NCBI GenBank assembly: GCA_947652115.1
Contig: OX393568.1
Span: 3,210,460 to 3,274,459 of the forward strand
Length of the DNA stretch: 64,000 nucleotides
Reading direction: 5' to 3'
Source: Blastomussa wellsi
Taxonomy: Eukaryota > Cnidaria > Anthozoa > Scleractinia > Plerogyridae
This document shows positions 47,507 through 59,941 of this stretch, piece after piece. The notes beneath the pieces were generated by a model. It did no database searches. It had not been told where the DNA came from and was given only the letters and a program-made list of their open reading frames with translations. Each line of letters begins with the position of its first letter. The stretch's first letter is position 1. The position numbers were made by a program, and so were the translations under genes.

Positions 47507-50100
47507 GTTTCTCATTCGTGAAGGTTCGGCGTTCGGCCTTCGTCGTTCTGCATTCGGCGTTCTGCGTTCTGCAAATTACCCCTGTCGTGGTCGAAATGAA
47601 ACATGATGGAATTATTTCTATCTTGCAGTTTTATCGTCTGGTATGTTATCAGTCCTTAGTATGAATCTCAAGACCTCTCGACGCGCGCGCTACGTTGACC
47701 CGAAACATTCGACCATTATTCAGCTAAAACGGCATTGTGTTATAAAAGGATTTACCACGCGCGATGACAAGATGTCCGACTTTCACGCAAAATAATTAAT
47801 TGATTTGATTAGTAAGGTTATGTTGGCCTTTCGACTTATGAACATTCCTTGCAGTACAGGCGTCATGCGAAAGAAAGATTTCAGACCTCAACTCTGGGCA
47901 GCCAGTGAAAGAATTCAAGCAACGCATCGCGTGGAATAAAACCACCCCTAAAGATTTTCGCGACTGTTCTTTTATGATCGGGAAGTTCACCGCCCAATAA
48001 ACAAAGCCAACCCTGCCAGCGTTGAATTTTGCATATCTCTAACGACTAAAATTTGATGACTGCTGCAGTTCATTTGCATTTTAGCACAGCTGGTTATGTT
48101 TTAAACTAGTAAAAATCAAGCGAAAAAAACATAGCTTGCTTCCTGCGAAAGTTACATTGATATGTGCAAATAGAATGTTTCCCTCTCCGTGCTGGTGAAG
48201 CAATCTAAATGTTCATTGTATACATATATTGTATACATATACAGACCAGATTCTTATCAATACCATTCATTGCTGCAAATGATATTGCCAAATATAGAAT
48301 ACAAGGAAATCTATAAATTACAATTCATATTTGCTCACTTTCAATATTGAATATTAGCTTATGGAAATGTACTTTGATTTTGCTGCGGAGTCACGGAATC
48401 TTTAACTTTGTACTAAAGGACAAAAAGAGGTTTGAAATGGTGAGGCTGTTAACTGAATTGGGGATAAAACTTTTTTTTTATTGTTAAAACTTTTCTGTGC
48501 TTGTTTTTTAAAGTCAACGCAGAGAGTTGGCCCCTAGCTATTTGTTGTCGCCCGAAAGGTCCATAAATTTGCTGTCGAGTTATATTGTGTACAGCTACTA
48601 CAGCAGCTAGGCTAGTTGGCACATTCACTTAAAATATATCGTGTGATGTTATTTTCCCTACATACTTTCAATATTTCGACGTAATGTTAGATGCGTATAT
48701 ATATTGTGCCAAATTTCTGTCATCCTTACTGAATAGTTCAATTCACACAGGAAGTACAAACTTTTCACGCCGCACATCTCATTTCGACACAGTTTGCCTT
48801 AGTTTGACGAACGGGCATTTCGACTTTAATAACCTACAAGTCTGGTATACTGACATTGGTGAGGTAATATATAAATCTAATAAATTCGACTGAAATTTGG
48901 AAAGTTTGACTTTTGGAACAATATTCACAGCCAATATTTGAATACTGACCTTATATTTGAGCTGTTTCTGTATAAATTTAAATCACTAAATATTGTTGCT
49001 TTTTTCCAGAGATAAATTCCAAAGTTGTTCTGTAATGAAAAAGTAGGATGCGATGTTCTCGAACCTACAAAGAAACGGAAATTCGGGTTAATCGACAAAA
49101 TTGGAGGTAAAATTGCAATATGGGAATTTGAGGGAAGACCGGAATGATGTTTGGTTCGAATTAGCAAGAAATTCGAGAAATCGAGCGCGCGAGAAGTCAG
49201 AATTCCATTTCTTTCAACATGTCTTGTAGTATTGTTGTTATTTGATTTTGTTGGTAAAAGTGCTCTGAAATTCGAATTGACTTAAGCGACAATAAAATAC
49301 CATGGACTCCTTATATACCTTATTAGCTTAGCTTAGTATCGCTGAGCCTTGCAATATTTTGGCGAGTCAATACAAATAACGAGTTAAAATATACGGCCAT
49401 ACGTCAGGCTAAAATGGAGTGCAAATATATCATCAGGTATATTTGTACTCGCTTCGTGTATTGTACTCCACGAAGCGCTGTTGGACAATAAGTAATAATA
49501 TTAAAATCCAGTCTAATTATACTAAGGATATTTCTGGCGCAAATATTACAATTAATTTATTGCGGGTTACGTTTTTATTTAAAGCTAGAATATGTTCTGT
49601 CATGATATTGCTTAGTTTGACCAGTTTTTGCATAATAAAGCCGATGGTGTTTTAATTCCCTGAACTTTGCACATCGCTACGAAATATAGTTTAAACGTGA
49701 AAATTTTATAATAATTAAAATAAACTGATTTGAATTTCAAGATAGATTTTTAGTAATTTTTCGGCAAGCTTTGTAGTCTGTTATACAAGCGATTACGCAG
49801 TGTTTAGTTTGCGCCTAGAAAATAAACTTCTTTACTTGTGAAAAACACTTTGCCGGTTTTATAGAAAATGCCGGATTTGTTTCGATCAGCTGATGATGGC
49901 AAAGTTTACATCTTCTCCAGCCAAACCATTCAAATTAAACTTTATCCGCTGCTAAGCGACAACTGTTCAAATTAATATTTGGCCCCGGTATATTATTTTA
50001 TTGAATTTTATTTTGCGACAGTTTTTATCTCCTCGGATATAATTGCTATAATTCGCTGATCAGTTTAGCCAAAGCTTAAAATATCTCAAATCGCTTGCGA
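47507..50100. other. Intergenic, AT-rich, no supported gene
   Basis: Apart from short GCGTTCTG/CGGCGTTCG repeats at 47525-47575, I see nothing that can be named here. Open frames are short and of random composition. Confidence 0.5.
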
Positions 50101-50111
50101 ATTTAATCAGA

Positions 50112-50163
50112 TGGGATTTGCAGATACGATTTTGAGAGCAACAAAAGCGACTGAGTATGGACG
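50112..50163 (+). other. Possible 5' exon of the guanylate cyclase gene
   Basis: Preceded by TTTAATCAG and followed by a strong donor GGTAAGTAAT. The cyclase gene needs at least one 5' UTR exon portion before its ATG at 51834, and this is the best splice-flanked segment upstream. It also starts with ATG (MGFADTILRATKATEYG). Evidence is splice-site shape only. Confidence 0.25.
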
Positions 50164-50384
50164 GTAAGTAATTGATGCTTCGTAGTTCACGATTAAAACA
50201 CCGAAATTTGCTAAATTACACCGACCGATTTTAGCATAGGACTGAATCGCTTCATACCTCATTTAAACCAAAAATTAAGGAACTATTATTAAAATCCCGC
50301 GGTTTTCGTAAATTACATGTTCAACCCAAGGAATTTGTTAATCGAAGAAACAGACTGATAAGAAAGCAACCATAATATAAATTG

Positions 50385-50579
50385 CAGGGCCGTACCTAGC
50401 GGGGGGGCAGGGGGGGCAGTTGCCCCCCCTAGGAAAATTAAATGTTGATTTTTTTTAGGCAACCCTCTGTGTGTTTGTCGGGGGGGGGGCAAAAACTCCA
50501 ACTTTAGACCCCGTTTGTATACGGGAGATGATTGTGTGGAGCTTGCCCCCCCAGATGAAAAATCCTAGGTACGGCCCTG
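50385..50579. repeat. hAT-like MITE, 195 bp, with direct flanking repeat
   Basis: Inverted ends CAGGGCCGTACCTAG and its inverse. The direct repeat AATTG flanks it (50380-50384, 50580-50584). The interior holds G runs of 7-10 nt. Confidence 0.75.
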
Positions 50580-51833
50580 AATTGGGTGTATTAGGTTGAC
50601 TTAATAAAGTTAAAACGAAGAGGTAAAATCACAGCTTATCGTATATGTTCAGGAGTAAACCAAGGTATTTTTTCACTATCTGGCGTGGAGTTTTAAAATA
50701 CTTGAGACGCAATTTTTCTATTTTTTTAGAAATCAATACAAAAAGACAAAGGCAGCGTAGATGACAGCGACCGCCCGGTCATTTGTCAAATGCACGAACA
50801 CGATTTGTTTCAAAATAGCGGAATTTAAACCTTGACTCTCCTTTTGGATGATAGCTATTTTTATAGACCTTCTATACCGGGTTTCTCTCAGTAAGGTATT
50901 ATGTTGGTCTATTTAAAGTTAGCTTATATGTGTTTAGCAGAGTGGGGAAAATGATATTGGATGATCTGACAGCAAACCCCCTGCGGTTGTTTTGATAAAT
51001 ACAGTATATTTCATTTGGTCTTGGCAATCAACGGACAGTTTGGAATGGTATTTGAATGTCCGATTATAGCAAACAATAGGCTGTCATGGAAGATGTTGCA
51101 TCGAGATCTTTCTATCAAAATACAGAGATTAAAGCAATCTCTGGACCGTCACATTTTTCTGTTGTCGTAGAAGGTATAAAATTGCAATTGACCTCCCCGC
51201 GCTGATGAAAAAGATCATGTTGACAGTAACGTTATCATTTACAATGAAAAGAAACACGGGGACACGAAAGGTTTATAAGCTGATTGAAGAAAACATTGAA
51301 AGCAGCAAATGGATGTTTGACACCCAGCGTCTTCCACGCTGGATTGTTTGTTTATTTTTCGCATTGATTGCCCACGGACTGACACGAAGAAAAGCGAATA
51401 ATAAAAATGGAATAATGTGCTCAAGTTTTGTTGTGTCACTCTAGCAATGGTGCTCTGTACGTTGATGGTTACCAAGATATGTGATAGTCAGTGAAGTGTG
51501 TCAAACAAAGCGATGATATTTTAGACTGGATGCAATATATCGGATGTACCGTTCTTCAATCTGTAAAAGGCAAAAATCACCCCGGCCACTAAGCCACTTT
51601 TGACAAGCCGATTACTTTTCAGATGCGCCACTTTAGAATGTGAAGGTGTGCTATTGACAAAAGCAATACAGACTGATTGGATGGCCGGAGCTATCGCCAA
51701 TAATTACTGCACAGATGCTTTAGTAGATACTGTGACACGTGACTGACGCCGCAAACAATCAAGAAAACCATTAGAAGCAAGCCGAAAGTCGGTTGACAAA
51801 AGAAGGCCAACTTTGCGGAGCTTAGGCAAAAAT

Positions 51834-54800
51834 ATGGTAAGATTTCGAACAATTGTTACTTAAAACCCTCACAGCGTTACATTCACATGTTGCTTTAATA
51901 TTGCATATACTTTCCTGTTGCAGTATGGCTTTGTGCACTGTGCTCTCGCGGACTTGGTAATCAGCAAGTTTGGCGAAGATGTGTGGCGATCGATCATGTA
52001 AGCAGACAGTTAATGGGTTTTCGAACGGCTTGCTGTAAAGCGATCGCTTCATAACGCGAGCGTTTCTTGTTTTCTCCCTTGTATCCTTTAGTGAAAAAGC
52101 TGGGGTTGAGCTAGACGGCGGTTCATATCTTATTCACAAAGTTTACGATGACGAAGAGACGTTGAGCTTGGTTGCTGCGGCCTGTGAGACCTTAGGTATG
52201 TATAATTTGTACAGACAACTTGTTCATTGTCTGTAGATTTTAGCAAAAACGGTACATTGGTAGGACTCGCTCGAAAACAGGCTGCAAAATTGGTGTTATA
52301 TCATAAATCTCCTTACGACGCTAGTTAAGTGGGTCAAAAGTGTAAAATTACCGACGGTACTCGAAATTTTAAAAACATAAACTACAGATTTTCAATTACT
52401 TATTTCAGGTCTACCCTTGAGCGATGTTTTGGAAGCATTTGGCGCTCACTTTTTGGACTACTGCGTACAATCTGGGTATGACCGAATTTTAAAAGTGCTG
52501 GGCAGAAATCTGCGAGATTTTTTATGCAATCTGGATGCTCTGCATGATCATCTTGCCACTATTTATCCCGGGATGGAAGCCCCTTCGTTCCGCTGTACGG
52601 AGACGTCGGATGGGACCCTATTGCTCCACTACTATTCACGGAGACAGGGTCTAGAGCATATTGTTATCGGAATCGTGAAAGCTGTCGCCAAGGAAATGCT
52701 GAACACTGAGGTTGTTGTTTCAGTGAGGCAAGCTCGTACGGACGATCAAGGTCATGTTGTGTTTGCAATCCAAGAGACCGGCTGTAAAAGTGCGACGCAC
52801 TCCAAACTTGGCCTTCAAACATTTGATTTTAACACCCACTCGGAACAGGCTGCTCAACTGTCCGATAATGGCCAGAAAGCTATAAAGAAACAACGCGGAG
52901 GCATCAGTTTGTTGTCGTTTTGCAAAGCTTTTCCTTTTCATGTGATGTTCAACAGAAAGCTAAATATCACGCAAACTGGGGTGGCCATGATGCGGATACT
53001 AAACAAACGCTTTACCTCAGGTAACCCATTCCCGTTCACGGACGCGTTCGAATTGGCGAGACCGCGCATGGAATTTACCTTCGAAACGGTGTTGTCCCAT
53101 ATCAACACTGTCTTCATTGTCTCGGCAAAACAGTCCGCTCTGAGATTTGCGATTGCACCCGAGCTGCGAGATATCCCCGATGGTCGAAAAATGAGCGTAG
53201 CCAATCCAACTTTGCGCCTGAAGGGTCAAATGATATATATACCCAAAAACGACAGTGTGTTATTTTTGTGTTCGCCTCGGGCAAGCAACCTGGAGGGTTT
53301 CAAACAGTTGGGTATATTCTTCAATGATATCCCCGTACACGATGCGACTCGCGACCTTATCTTCATGTCGCAAGCAAGGAGAGCCGAGCGAGAGTTGGTG
53401 GAAAAGCTGGAAGAAACTAGCAACGATCTCAAGAAAGTAGAAAGCAAACTCACAGAAAACAAGAAACGCACGGACGACTTACTGCACTCTATTCTACCCC
53501 AAGAAGTCGCGGCGAAACTGCGGTTAAATCAACCGGTTCCTGCAGAAAATTACAAACTTGTCACAATACTTTTCAGTGACATCGTCGGCTTTACAGCGCT
53601 TTGTTCCGACGACAAAATTGTTCCCATGGACATAGTTCGAATGCTGAATAAGCTCTATACTTACTTCGATATGTTAAGCGGGATGAACGATGTTTACAAG
53701 GTACGTTTATGTTCCTAAAATAAACTACATTTTGCCTTTTAACTCCACTATTGTCATTCACAGGGCATAACTCGTCTTTTGTACTCGGTGTGATTGACAA
53801 ATGTTTACTTAAACGGCGAATTGCTAAGCTAGCGTCTTTTCCAAATGTTTGCGACTCTACGGTTCTTGAAAAGACCTTCGGCCTATTTCGCTTAGCCAGC
53901 GATGACATGTTGGATCGACCGCGAATTAATTTCGCGCCAAATAGCAAACAGACGCCAAGATCGTATTTCGCGGCTACGGTTCAGTGATTTCAGTCCGCTT
54001 TTATTTCTATTCAGTCATTTTATAACACCCACAAAAAGATAAAGAAAATTTCAATTTCACAATTTATTATTCGAATGTTATTCCGTGAGATCTCAAAGTT
54101 TGTATTTCCCCTTCGCTGTTAATCATTTATAAAGACGGGTTCACCTCAAAAACTCTTTTTTCATTAACGCAATTTTGTTCTTCATCATTTATACAGCTAC
54201 TACTACAAACATTTTATGCAAATTTTTCCTCTGATATTTGGTTATGGTGCGTATGTGACAGCCGTATTTGTTTAAAAAGATTTTACTGACTTCCTGTATA
54301 AGAGGGTTTAATTTATTTTTCCTTTCTGATTCGACCACAAGTAGCGTTTTACTTGTTTAGATTATCTGCCGGAACTCATCTCATTTTTGATTCAATTTTG
54401 CCTGCAGTAAGCGCTTTTGTTGTATTTCAGTTATCAGATGATTTTACGTTGTCGAAGGTTAAATGTAGAAAAATTAAAAAACCCGGAATACATGTCAGAA
54501 TGGACCTCAAAAATTTAAAAGCCTAGAAAGGAAACTGAACAAAAGAGAAAACTCGTTAAGGTGCTGTGGGCGTTAACAGTATGCAATTTAAATTGTAGTA
54601 TAAAACCTACAGATGACCCGCGGTTTGGCGACAAATAAAATGCCTATTTTCTTTTCACCTGTGAAATTGCTACGAGCTTGTCAGAAATTTACGCCTGTGA
54701 TCTTCTGATATAAAAGTTTATTTGATCGCCCACAAATGCCAAATGACCTTTGCCTAATTCTTCTAAAAATTTAATACGTTATCTTGGTGTTGTGTATTGT

Positions 54801-57800
54801 CTATAACACTTACACGTAACCTGCAAGATAACTTTTACTTTTGATTGTTTTGACTACTTCTAAAACCATAATATTTAAGCCTATCTAATTAATAGTTGTT
54901 TTTTTCCATGAGTCTGACATCCTAATCGCAAATTCTGATAATCAAAGTTAATTTTCCTTCCACTTTTATGTCCGGGATAATGTTCTATGCCATTGACATG
55001 GGCCACGATCTGTCAGATGCTTTCGGTAAATTTACTCTCGGAATGACTTGAAAACACGCATGCATAAAATATTTAAAATTAACTGAAATTATCGCATTCC
55101 ATTTTAATATCAACCATTTATTTGTTATCCTGTCGTTTAAGTTCTGAATTCTAAATGAACTGCCAAAATGTCATCTATTATTTATAACTTGAAGTGGTAT
55201 TTCGTTATCAAATTTAGGAGATCTGTCCTAAAAGAGAACGCGGTCTTCCCTCGGGGAGGGATCTGACAGCGAAAACGCCGCAGGAAATTATACATGCAAA
55301 AACAATGCCAGTTTCGACCGAAATTTACTTTCCCACGTCTCGCTGGTTTTTAATATAGAGGCAGCTGTCGGGTGATTAGACGTCATTTATACATTACTTT
55401 TGTTAATTTGTTATTCATACAAGCAATCAATGGCATTTCTAATTCTGGCTTCCTGTGTCTGGTTGGGGGGGGGGGGAGCACGCAAAAGATGATAACTTCT
55501 GAAAATATTTGGGATTCTGGTCGGGTTTAGGGGCACCCAACGAACAAGCTTTGACAGAATTCATTCTGTTACCCAAATAAATGAAAATATGTGATACAGT
55601 ATTAAAACATTTACAGTTGTTCTTTAGTGATGCTGGGGACAATTTTAATATCTGTTCCTTTTTCCTAGCACATGATCCATACTTTTTCCAAGCCGGCAAT
55701 TAGAACAAACAACAAACGCGTGAAAATGTCACTGAAATCTGTTGAAATCCGCTCTTCTCAACGAGATTCAAGCCTTCATCGAGCAGTTTCTTCAGTCCTC
55801 CTTCCAAGTTTCAATCGACCAGTTCAAAACTAGTATTTTTTCAATGAAAACTCCCATGAGAAAACATTTACTGAAACATGTTTCCAGCCAGCAACATTTG
55901 CGCTGGGAAACAGATAAAGCACGGATAAAGTGAGGAACAGACTCGTTGCGTGCCCCTGGGCTTCGAACCCTTGCACGAAACCAAAGGATATGTAATACAA
56001 AATTTAAATACGCGCTTAGAAATAAGCCATTCCCGAGTTGCCTTCTACCTCTGTTTCAAAACAAGTCTTGGTGCACAACCTTTCATTTGAAAATGGGTTT
56101 GATTTTTAAGACAAAAGACGTGCGAGCAAAACTCATTTCCATATGATAGGTTGTGCACCAAGACTCGTCTTGAAACAGACGAAAATAGCATCTCGGAAAT
56201 GGCCTATTAGCTATCTCATTTATCTAATCGAAAGCTAGAGACCCAACTATGGGCGAAGACGAGTGCCGACAAACGTGATACGTAACCCGTTTGTAATTCC
56301 GGGGAAATTTCCATATTTCGATCAGAAGATCATGTTTGCATGTATTTTACAAACGATTTTGATTCCCGCTGCAATATATAACTGTTCCCAAGATTTAGAG
56401 AAAACAATCACAGGAAAAAATGCGTTTCCTATTAAAACGCTCATCCGTTGCCAAATTTAAAAACAAAAATAAACAGGTCCTAAGTCGGCCAAAATTTGCC
56501 TCCAACTAATAAAATGTCGTCAAAGATCAGTAAATAAAAAGCGTAATTCAATTGTGAATAAAAGTGCTACAATACGAAACTGAAATGAAGCTGTTTTCTC
56601 CGAGAAACAGGTCAAACAAGAGAACAAAAACCGCAAGACAAATTAATTTATTTTCAAATATTAATTGTAACTGCCGTAACCGGCAAGATCAAAGGCATGT
56701 GGTTCAATCAGGTGCTTCTCAAATTCGGCTAACTGTTTGCTCGTTTATTAGCTTGCTTCAGATAGCTGACAAATTCAAGTTTAAGCTTTTGTAAAAGGTA
56801 TTAATTAAAACGAAACGAATTGTTCTGGCAAGAGAATCAATAATTCGGAAGCCAAAACATAACTATCATCGGTCAGTTTATTTTTAATAATATAAAATCA
56901 TCAAATTAGGAATATCATCTTCAACTCCGACATAATTCTCGGATCTTTTAGAGAAATTAGAAACTATAGCTCTCCGTATATATTTCGAAATTTAATTAGA
57001 AATAAGCTTATTTCAATTTGTGAAAAAATTACGCCTGAACTGAATAAGGCAATCTAATCCGAAACCAAAAATCTATTTTCTAACGACCCAAGGACAGTCG
57101 GAGAAATAAATGCCAGTTAATGACGAAACCCCGCCTCCGAGACGGTACTCAGCCCACGGTGTTCTTCGTTGAAGTTGCTAAGCAACGTGACATATTTGCT
57201 CGCGGAATTACTTTCTGTGTATTCGCGAGCTCTCGCGCCAGTTTTTGATTGGAAACAATAAGTCAGAAACGTCTGGAGTGCTTTGACGAAGATTTGCCAA
57301 AACTGAGACTTGTTTCCTCGACTGAGGAAGTGGTATATGATTCCATCGCAAGGATTATTTGCCAGTTCATTCAAAGAGAGACACTACCCTAATGAGATGC
57401 ACAAAGAGGCAGGAATACAGGGGCGGATCTAGGGGTGGGTGCAGGGTGTGCGAACCCCTCCCCCCTGAGATGACCTTTGACTTTCTAATATAAGTAGTAT
57501 TCTGCTTACGTCACCCATCAATTTCGTCATTCCTCAGTGGTGCACTTCCGCCTAGGCCAAATCCTGGAAAGAAAGGGGCGGAATCATTTGATTTTTCCTC
57601 ATGATTCCTGTCTATGGGTTACTTCGTAGGTAGAGACAATCGGTGACGCTTACATGGTGGTGGGTGGTCTGCCGAAGCCATGTGACAATCATGCAGAAAA
57701 GGTGGCTCACATGGCATGCACAATGATGGAAGCTGCTCAAAAGGTCCTCTCTCCTGTCGACAAGACGCCTCTCAAGGTACAAGTGCTAAGTCATCTCCGA

Positions 57801-59614
57801 AAAGCTGTTTTCCTCTTTTTCAAGACGATGTGCACAACCTTTCATATGGAAATGAGTTTTACTCGCAGACCTTTTGTCTTGAAAATCAAACTCATTTCCA
57901 TATATGAAAGGTTGTGCACCAAGACTCGTTTTGAAACTGAGGTAGAAAAGCAACTCGGAAATGGCTCATTCGGACGGGTCTCTAGTTAAGTATGTCAGTT
58001 TCTATTGTTCTTGCTAGGGGCATTGTTCATGTGAGATGTTGCGACAGCCAAGAAGTCACCCATGTAATTTGCGACTATATCCTGCTTCCTCGTAGCTTGT
58101 GGAACAAATGACTTGGCGAGCGCAAAGTGCGAAGAAAATTACTTCTCGCTTCGCTCACTAAACCGCCAGTTCCGCAGGCTAGCTCCCACGACCTACTGCA
58201 GAGTTGAGCGCGCACGCGATTAAAGCCGACGATGCAGAAACATTAGTCATCAAACTGTCTCCATTTGCGCCCACCTGCAAAATACTCCTGAAAAATGTTT
58301 AGGAAAACAAGTTTTAGTTGTTTGCGGATCTCTAAAGACGTTTTTAACCCACCTACTCCTGCCAAGAGCGCACGATGCCCCTTCTGCCTGCCCCACCCAC
58401 CTCCCTGAACCCCCATCCCCTGCGGACCATAACGTTCATTCAGCTGATGTTGTCCCTGGACACAACTTATAAAAGGATGTTGTTTGCTTGCTTTACTTTC
58501 TAGATTCGCATCGGAATCCACAGTGGCTCCGTCATGGCTGGCGTTGTCGGTAAGATGATGCCTCGGTATTGTTTGTTTGGAAGCACTGTTACCCTGGCGA
58601 ACAAAATGGAGTCAGGCAGTAAACCAGGTTTCATCAACGTTAGCTACGAGACCAAACGGTAAGAAGGAATAAGTGCTTTTAGTAGAAACTCGGCTGTGTT
58701 CTATTGGAAATTCTTGAATCTGATTGGTTCTCCGACTGTTTTCTATTCGCCGATAGAAAACGATCGCGCTCGCGTTGCTCTTTGAAGGCAAGATTTTTCT
58801 TGATTTTCGGCTTAAAAATCCATAAACTGTTAGCTTTAGGGATGCAATCCTTTAGAGTTTCTACTAAAACAATGCGCCTCGTTGACTATTCGCTCATAGA
58901 AAACTCGGGATCGTAGTCTAATTGTTAAATAAAATATTTGATGTGAGGAGAGCAGAATAAGTGGCAAGTGGCACCGGAGCGGTGCAAAGCACTGTCATCG
59001 TGCCATAGAAATAAAGAAATCTAACTTCACCCTGCTTTCTTGTACGCAGCTATCTGCGAGGGTCTACTGAATTTGAGTTCACCCCAAACACGGAGATCCC
59101 CAATCCATTACCATGTTTCTTCCTCAAAAAGAGCAAGAACGCACGACAACAGCCTTCCATTATGGACATCGCCGCCTCTGTGGCACCCAACAGCATCTGC
59201 ATGTTCAGATCACCAATGACCTCCCCGACCCACTCCCCCTCGGTGAAGCGACGGAGCGACACTTCGCCCGCGGCTTACCGCCATAATACGCCAGACGGGC
59301 TACCTGTGCGCAGAGTGAGTTCTGTAGACATCTCAACGGTTAACGAGAGGTTGGAAGGCTTGAGGAACGATCCAGAAAAAAACACTAAGGCTCCCATGCG
59401 GCGAAGAACTACAGTAGCGAGCATGTGCCCGATCCTCAAAGCAAGCAACTTTAGAAGGGCTGAGAGCTTTGACGAAAATGAAGACGACGAAGAAGAAGGA
59501 ATTGAAAATGGCGACGAGAAGGCGATCAATGGCGACGCCTCACTGATAGGACTGGACGAAGAATCCTTGACGGAACTTGTGGAGCTCAGCCAGCAAATTG
59601 AGGCTAATTTATAA
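51834..59614 (+). CDS. Soluble guanylate cyclase subunit, haem-binding beta-type N-terminus with alpha-type cyclase residues
   Basis: NO-sensing cGMP-forming enzyme subunit, cytosolic. Exons: 51834-51836 (ATG only), 51924-51997, 52092-52195, 52409-53700, 57630-57776, 58504-58658, 59050-59614 (TAA). Total 779 aa; human beta-1 has 619. The start MYGFVHCAL is the beta-family start. H-NOX: proximal His106 in [15 protein letters not shown], haem-propionate motif Y135-x-S137-x-R139, and Ile145 in the distal pocket (no Tyr). PAS-like H-NOXA domain about 227-375, coiled coil about 380-420, cyclase about 445-620. Metal Asp451 (FSDIVGF) and Asp497 (VETIGDAY), plus Glu493 and Cys563 for the base, are present. 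Thr570 and Lys574 (VTLANK) replace the Asn and Arg that beta-1 supplies, as in alpha subunits. The tail from about 625 is Ser/Arg-rich then acidic. Which orthology group it belongs to is unresolved. Confidence 0.95.
53701..56024. other. First part of cyclase intron 4, no feature recognised
   Basis: AT-rich intron DNA. A G run of 11 lies near 55465. No coding exon or repeat family that I can support. Confidence 0.5.
56025..56204 (+). repeat. Foldback MITE, copy 1, upstream of cyclase exon 5
   Basis: Arms with CAAGTCTTGGTGCACAACCT and its inverse. The loop includes GATTTTTAAGACAAAAGACG. The second copy at 57790-57975 carries the same loop in the opposite orientation. Confidence 0.85.
57418..57582 (-). 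repeat. Short repeat of the GGGCGGATC family, inverse of 27648-27798
   Basis: Begins CAGGGGCGGATCTAGG and contains CCCTGAGATGACCT and TAGTATTCTGCTTACGTCA, the reverse complements of blocks in the 27.7-kb copy. It lies about 50 nt upstream of cyclase exon 5. Confidence 0.65.
57790..57975 (-). repeat. Foldback MITE, copy 2, downstream of cyclase exon 5
   Basis: Arms CAACCTTTCATATGGAAATG and inverse, then GTGCACCAAGACTCG. The same family as 56025-56204 but inverted. Begins 13 nt after the exon 5 donor site. Confidence 0.85.
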
Positions 59615-59824
59615 ATGGCTTAGTCTGTGCGACTGTTGTCCAATTCCTCAAAAGAGGGCACCTTATGATTGGAACTACGCACGATGTAGCGTTTCTGTGC
59701 AGCTAGGACCGCACTTAAGTGCCCCTTTGTGGAAGGTGCTCTCTTACCGGGGGCTACATTTTGTTGCTCAAAAACGACCCAGTTACTCTGGAAGAGGGCC
59801 TACTGAAACTTGTAAATACGGTAT

Positions 59825-59875
59825 GGTCTACATACGAGCCAAGTGGCCTATCAGGCCGGAGCTTATCCCGGTCTT
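59825..59875 (-). mobile_element. SINE 3' end in the cyclase 3' UTR, reverse orientation
   Basis: GAGCCAAGTGGCCTATCAGG and CCGGAGCTTATCCCGGT are the inverse of the end of the SINE at 25496-25785. It lies between the stop codon and the poly(A) signal. Confidence 0.65.
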
Positions 59876-59935
59876 ACTAACTTACAAACAAGAAACTCGG
59901 ACCCTAAAAAGCCCTATTTTCGATTAATAGAGGAA

Positions 59936-59941
59936 AATAAA
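59936..59941 (+). terminator. Poly(A) signal of the cyclase gene
   Basis: AATAAA 322 nt after the stop codon, the first canonical signal in the 3' flank. Usage inferred. Confidence 0.55.

Noticed and set aside
51205..51444. 79-aa ORF with a hydrophobic stretch upstream of the cyclase
   Set aside because: No domain or splice support. It may be an upstream frame in the cyclase leader or chance.
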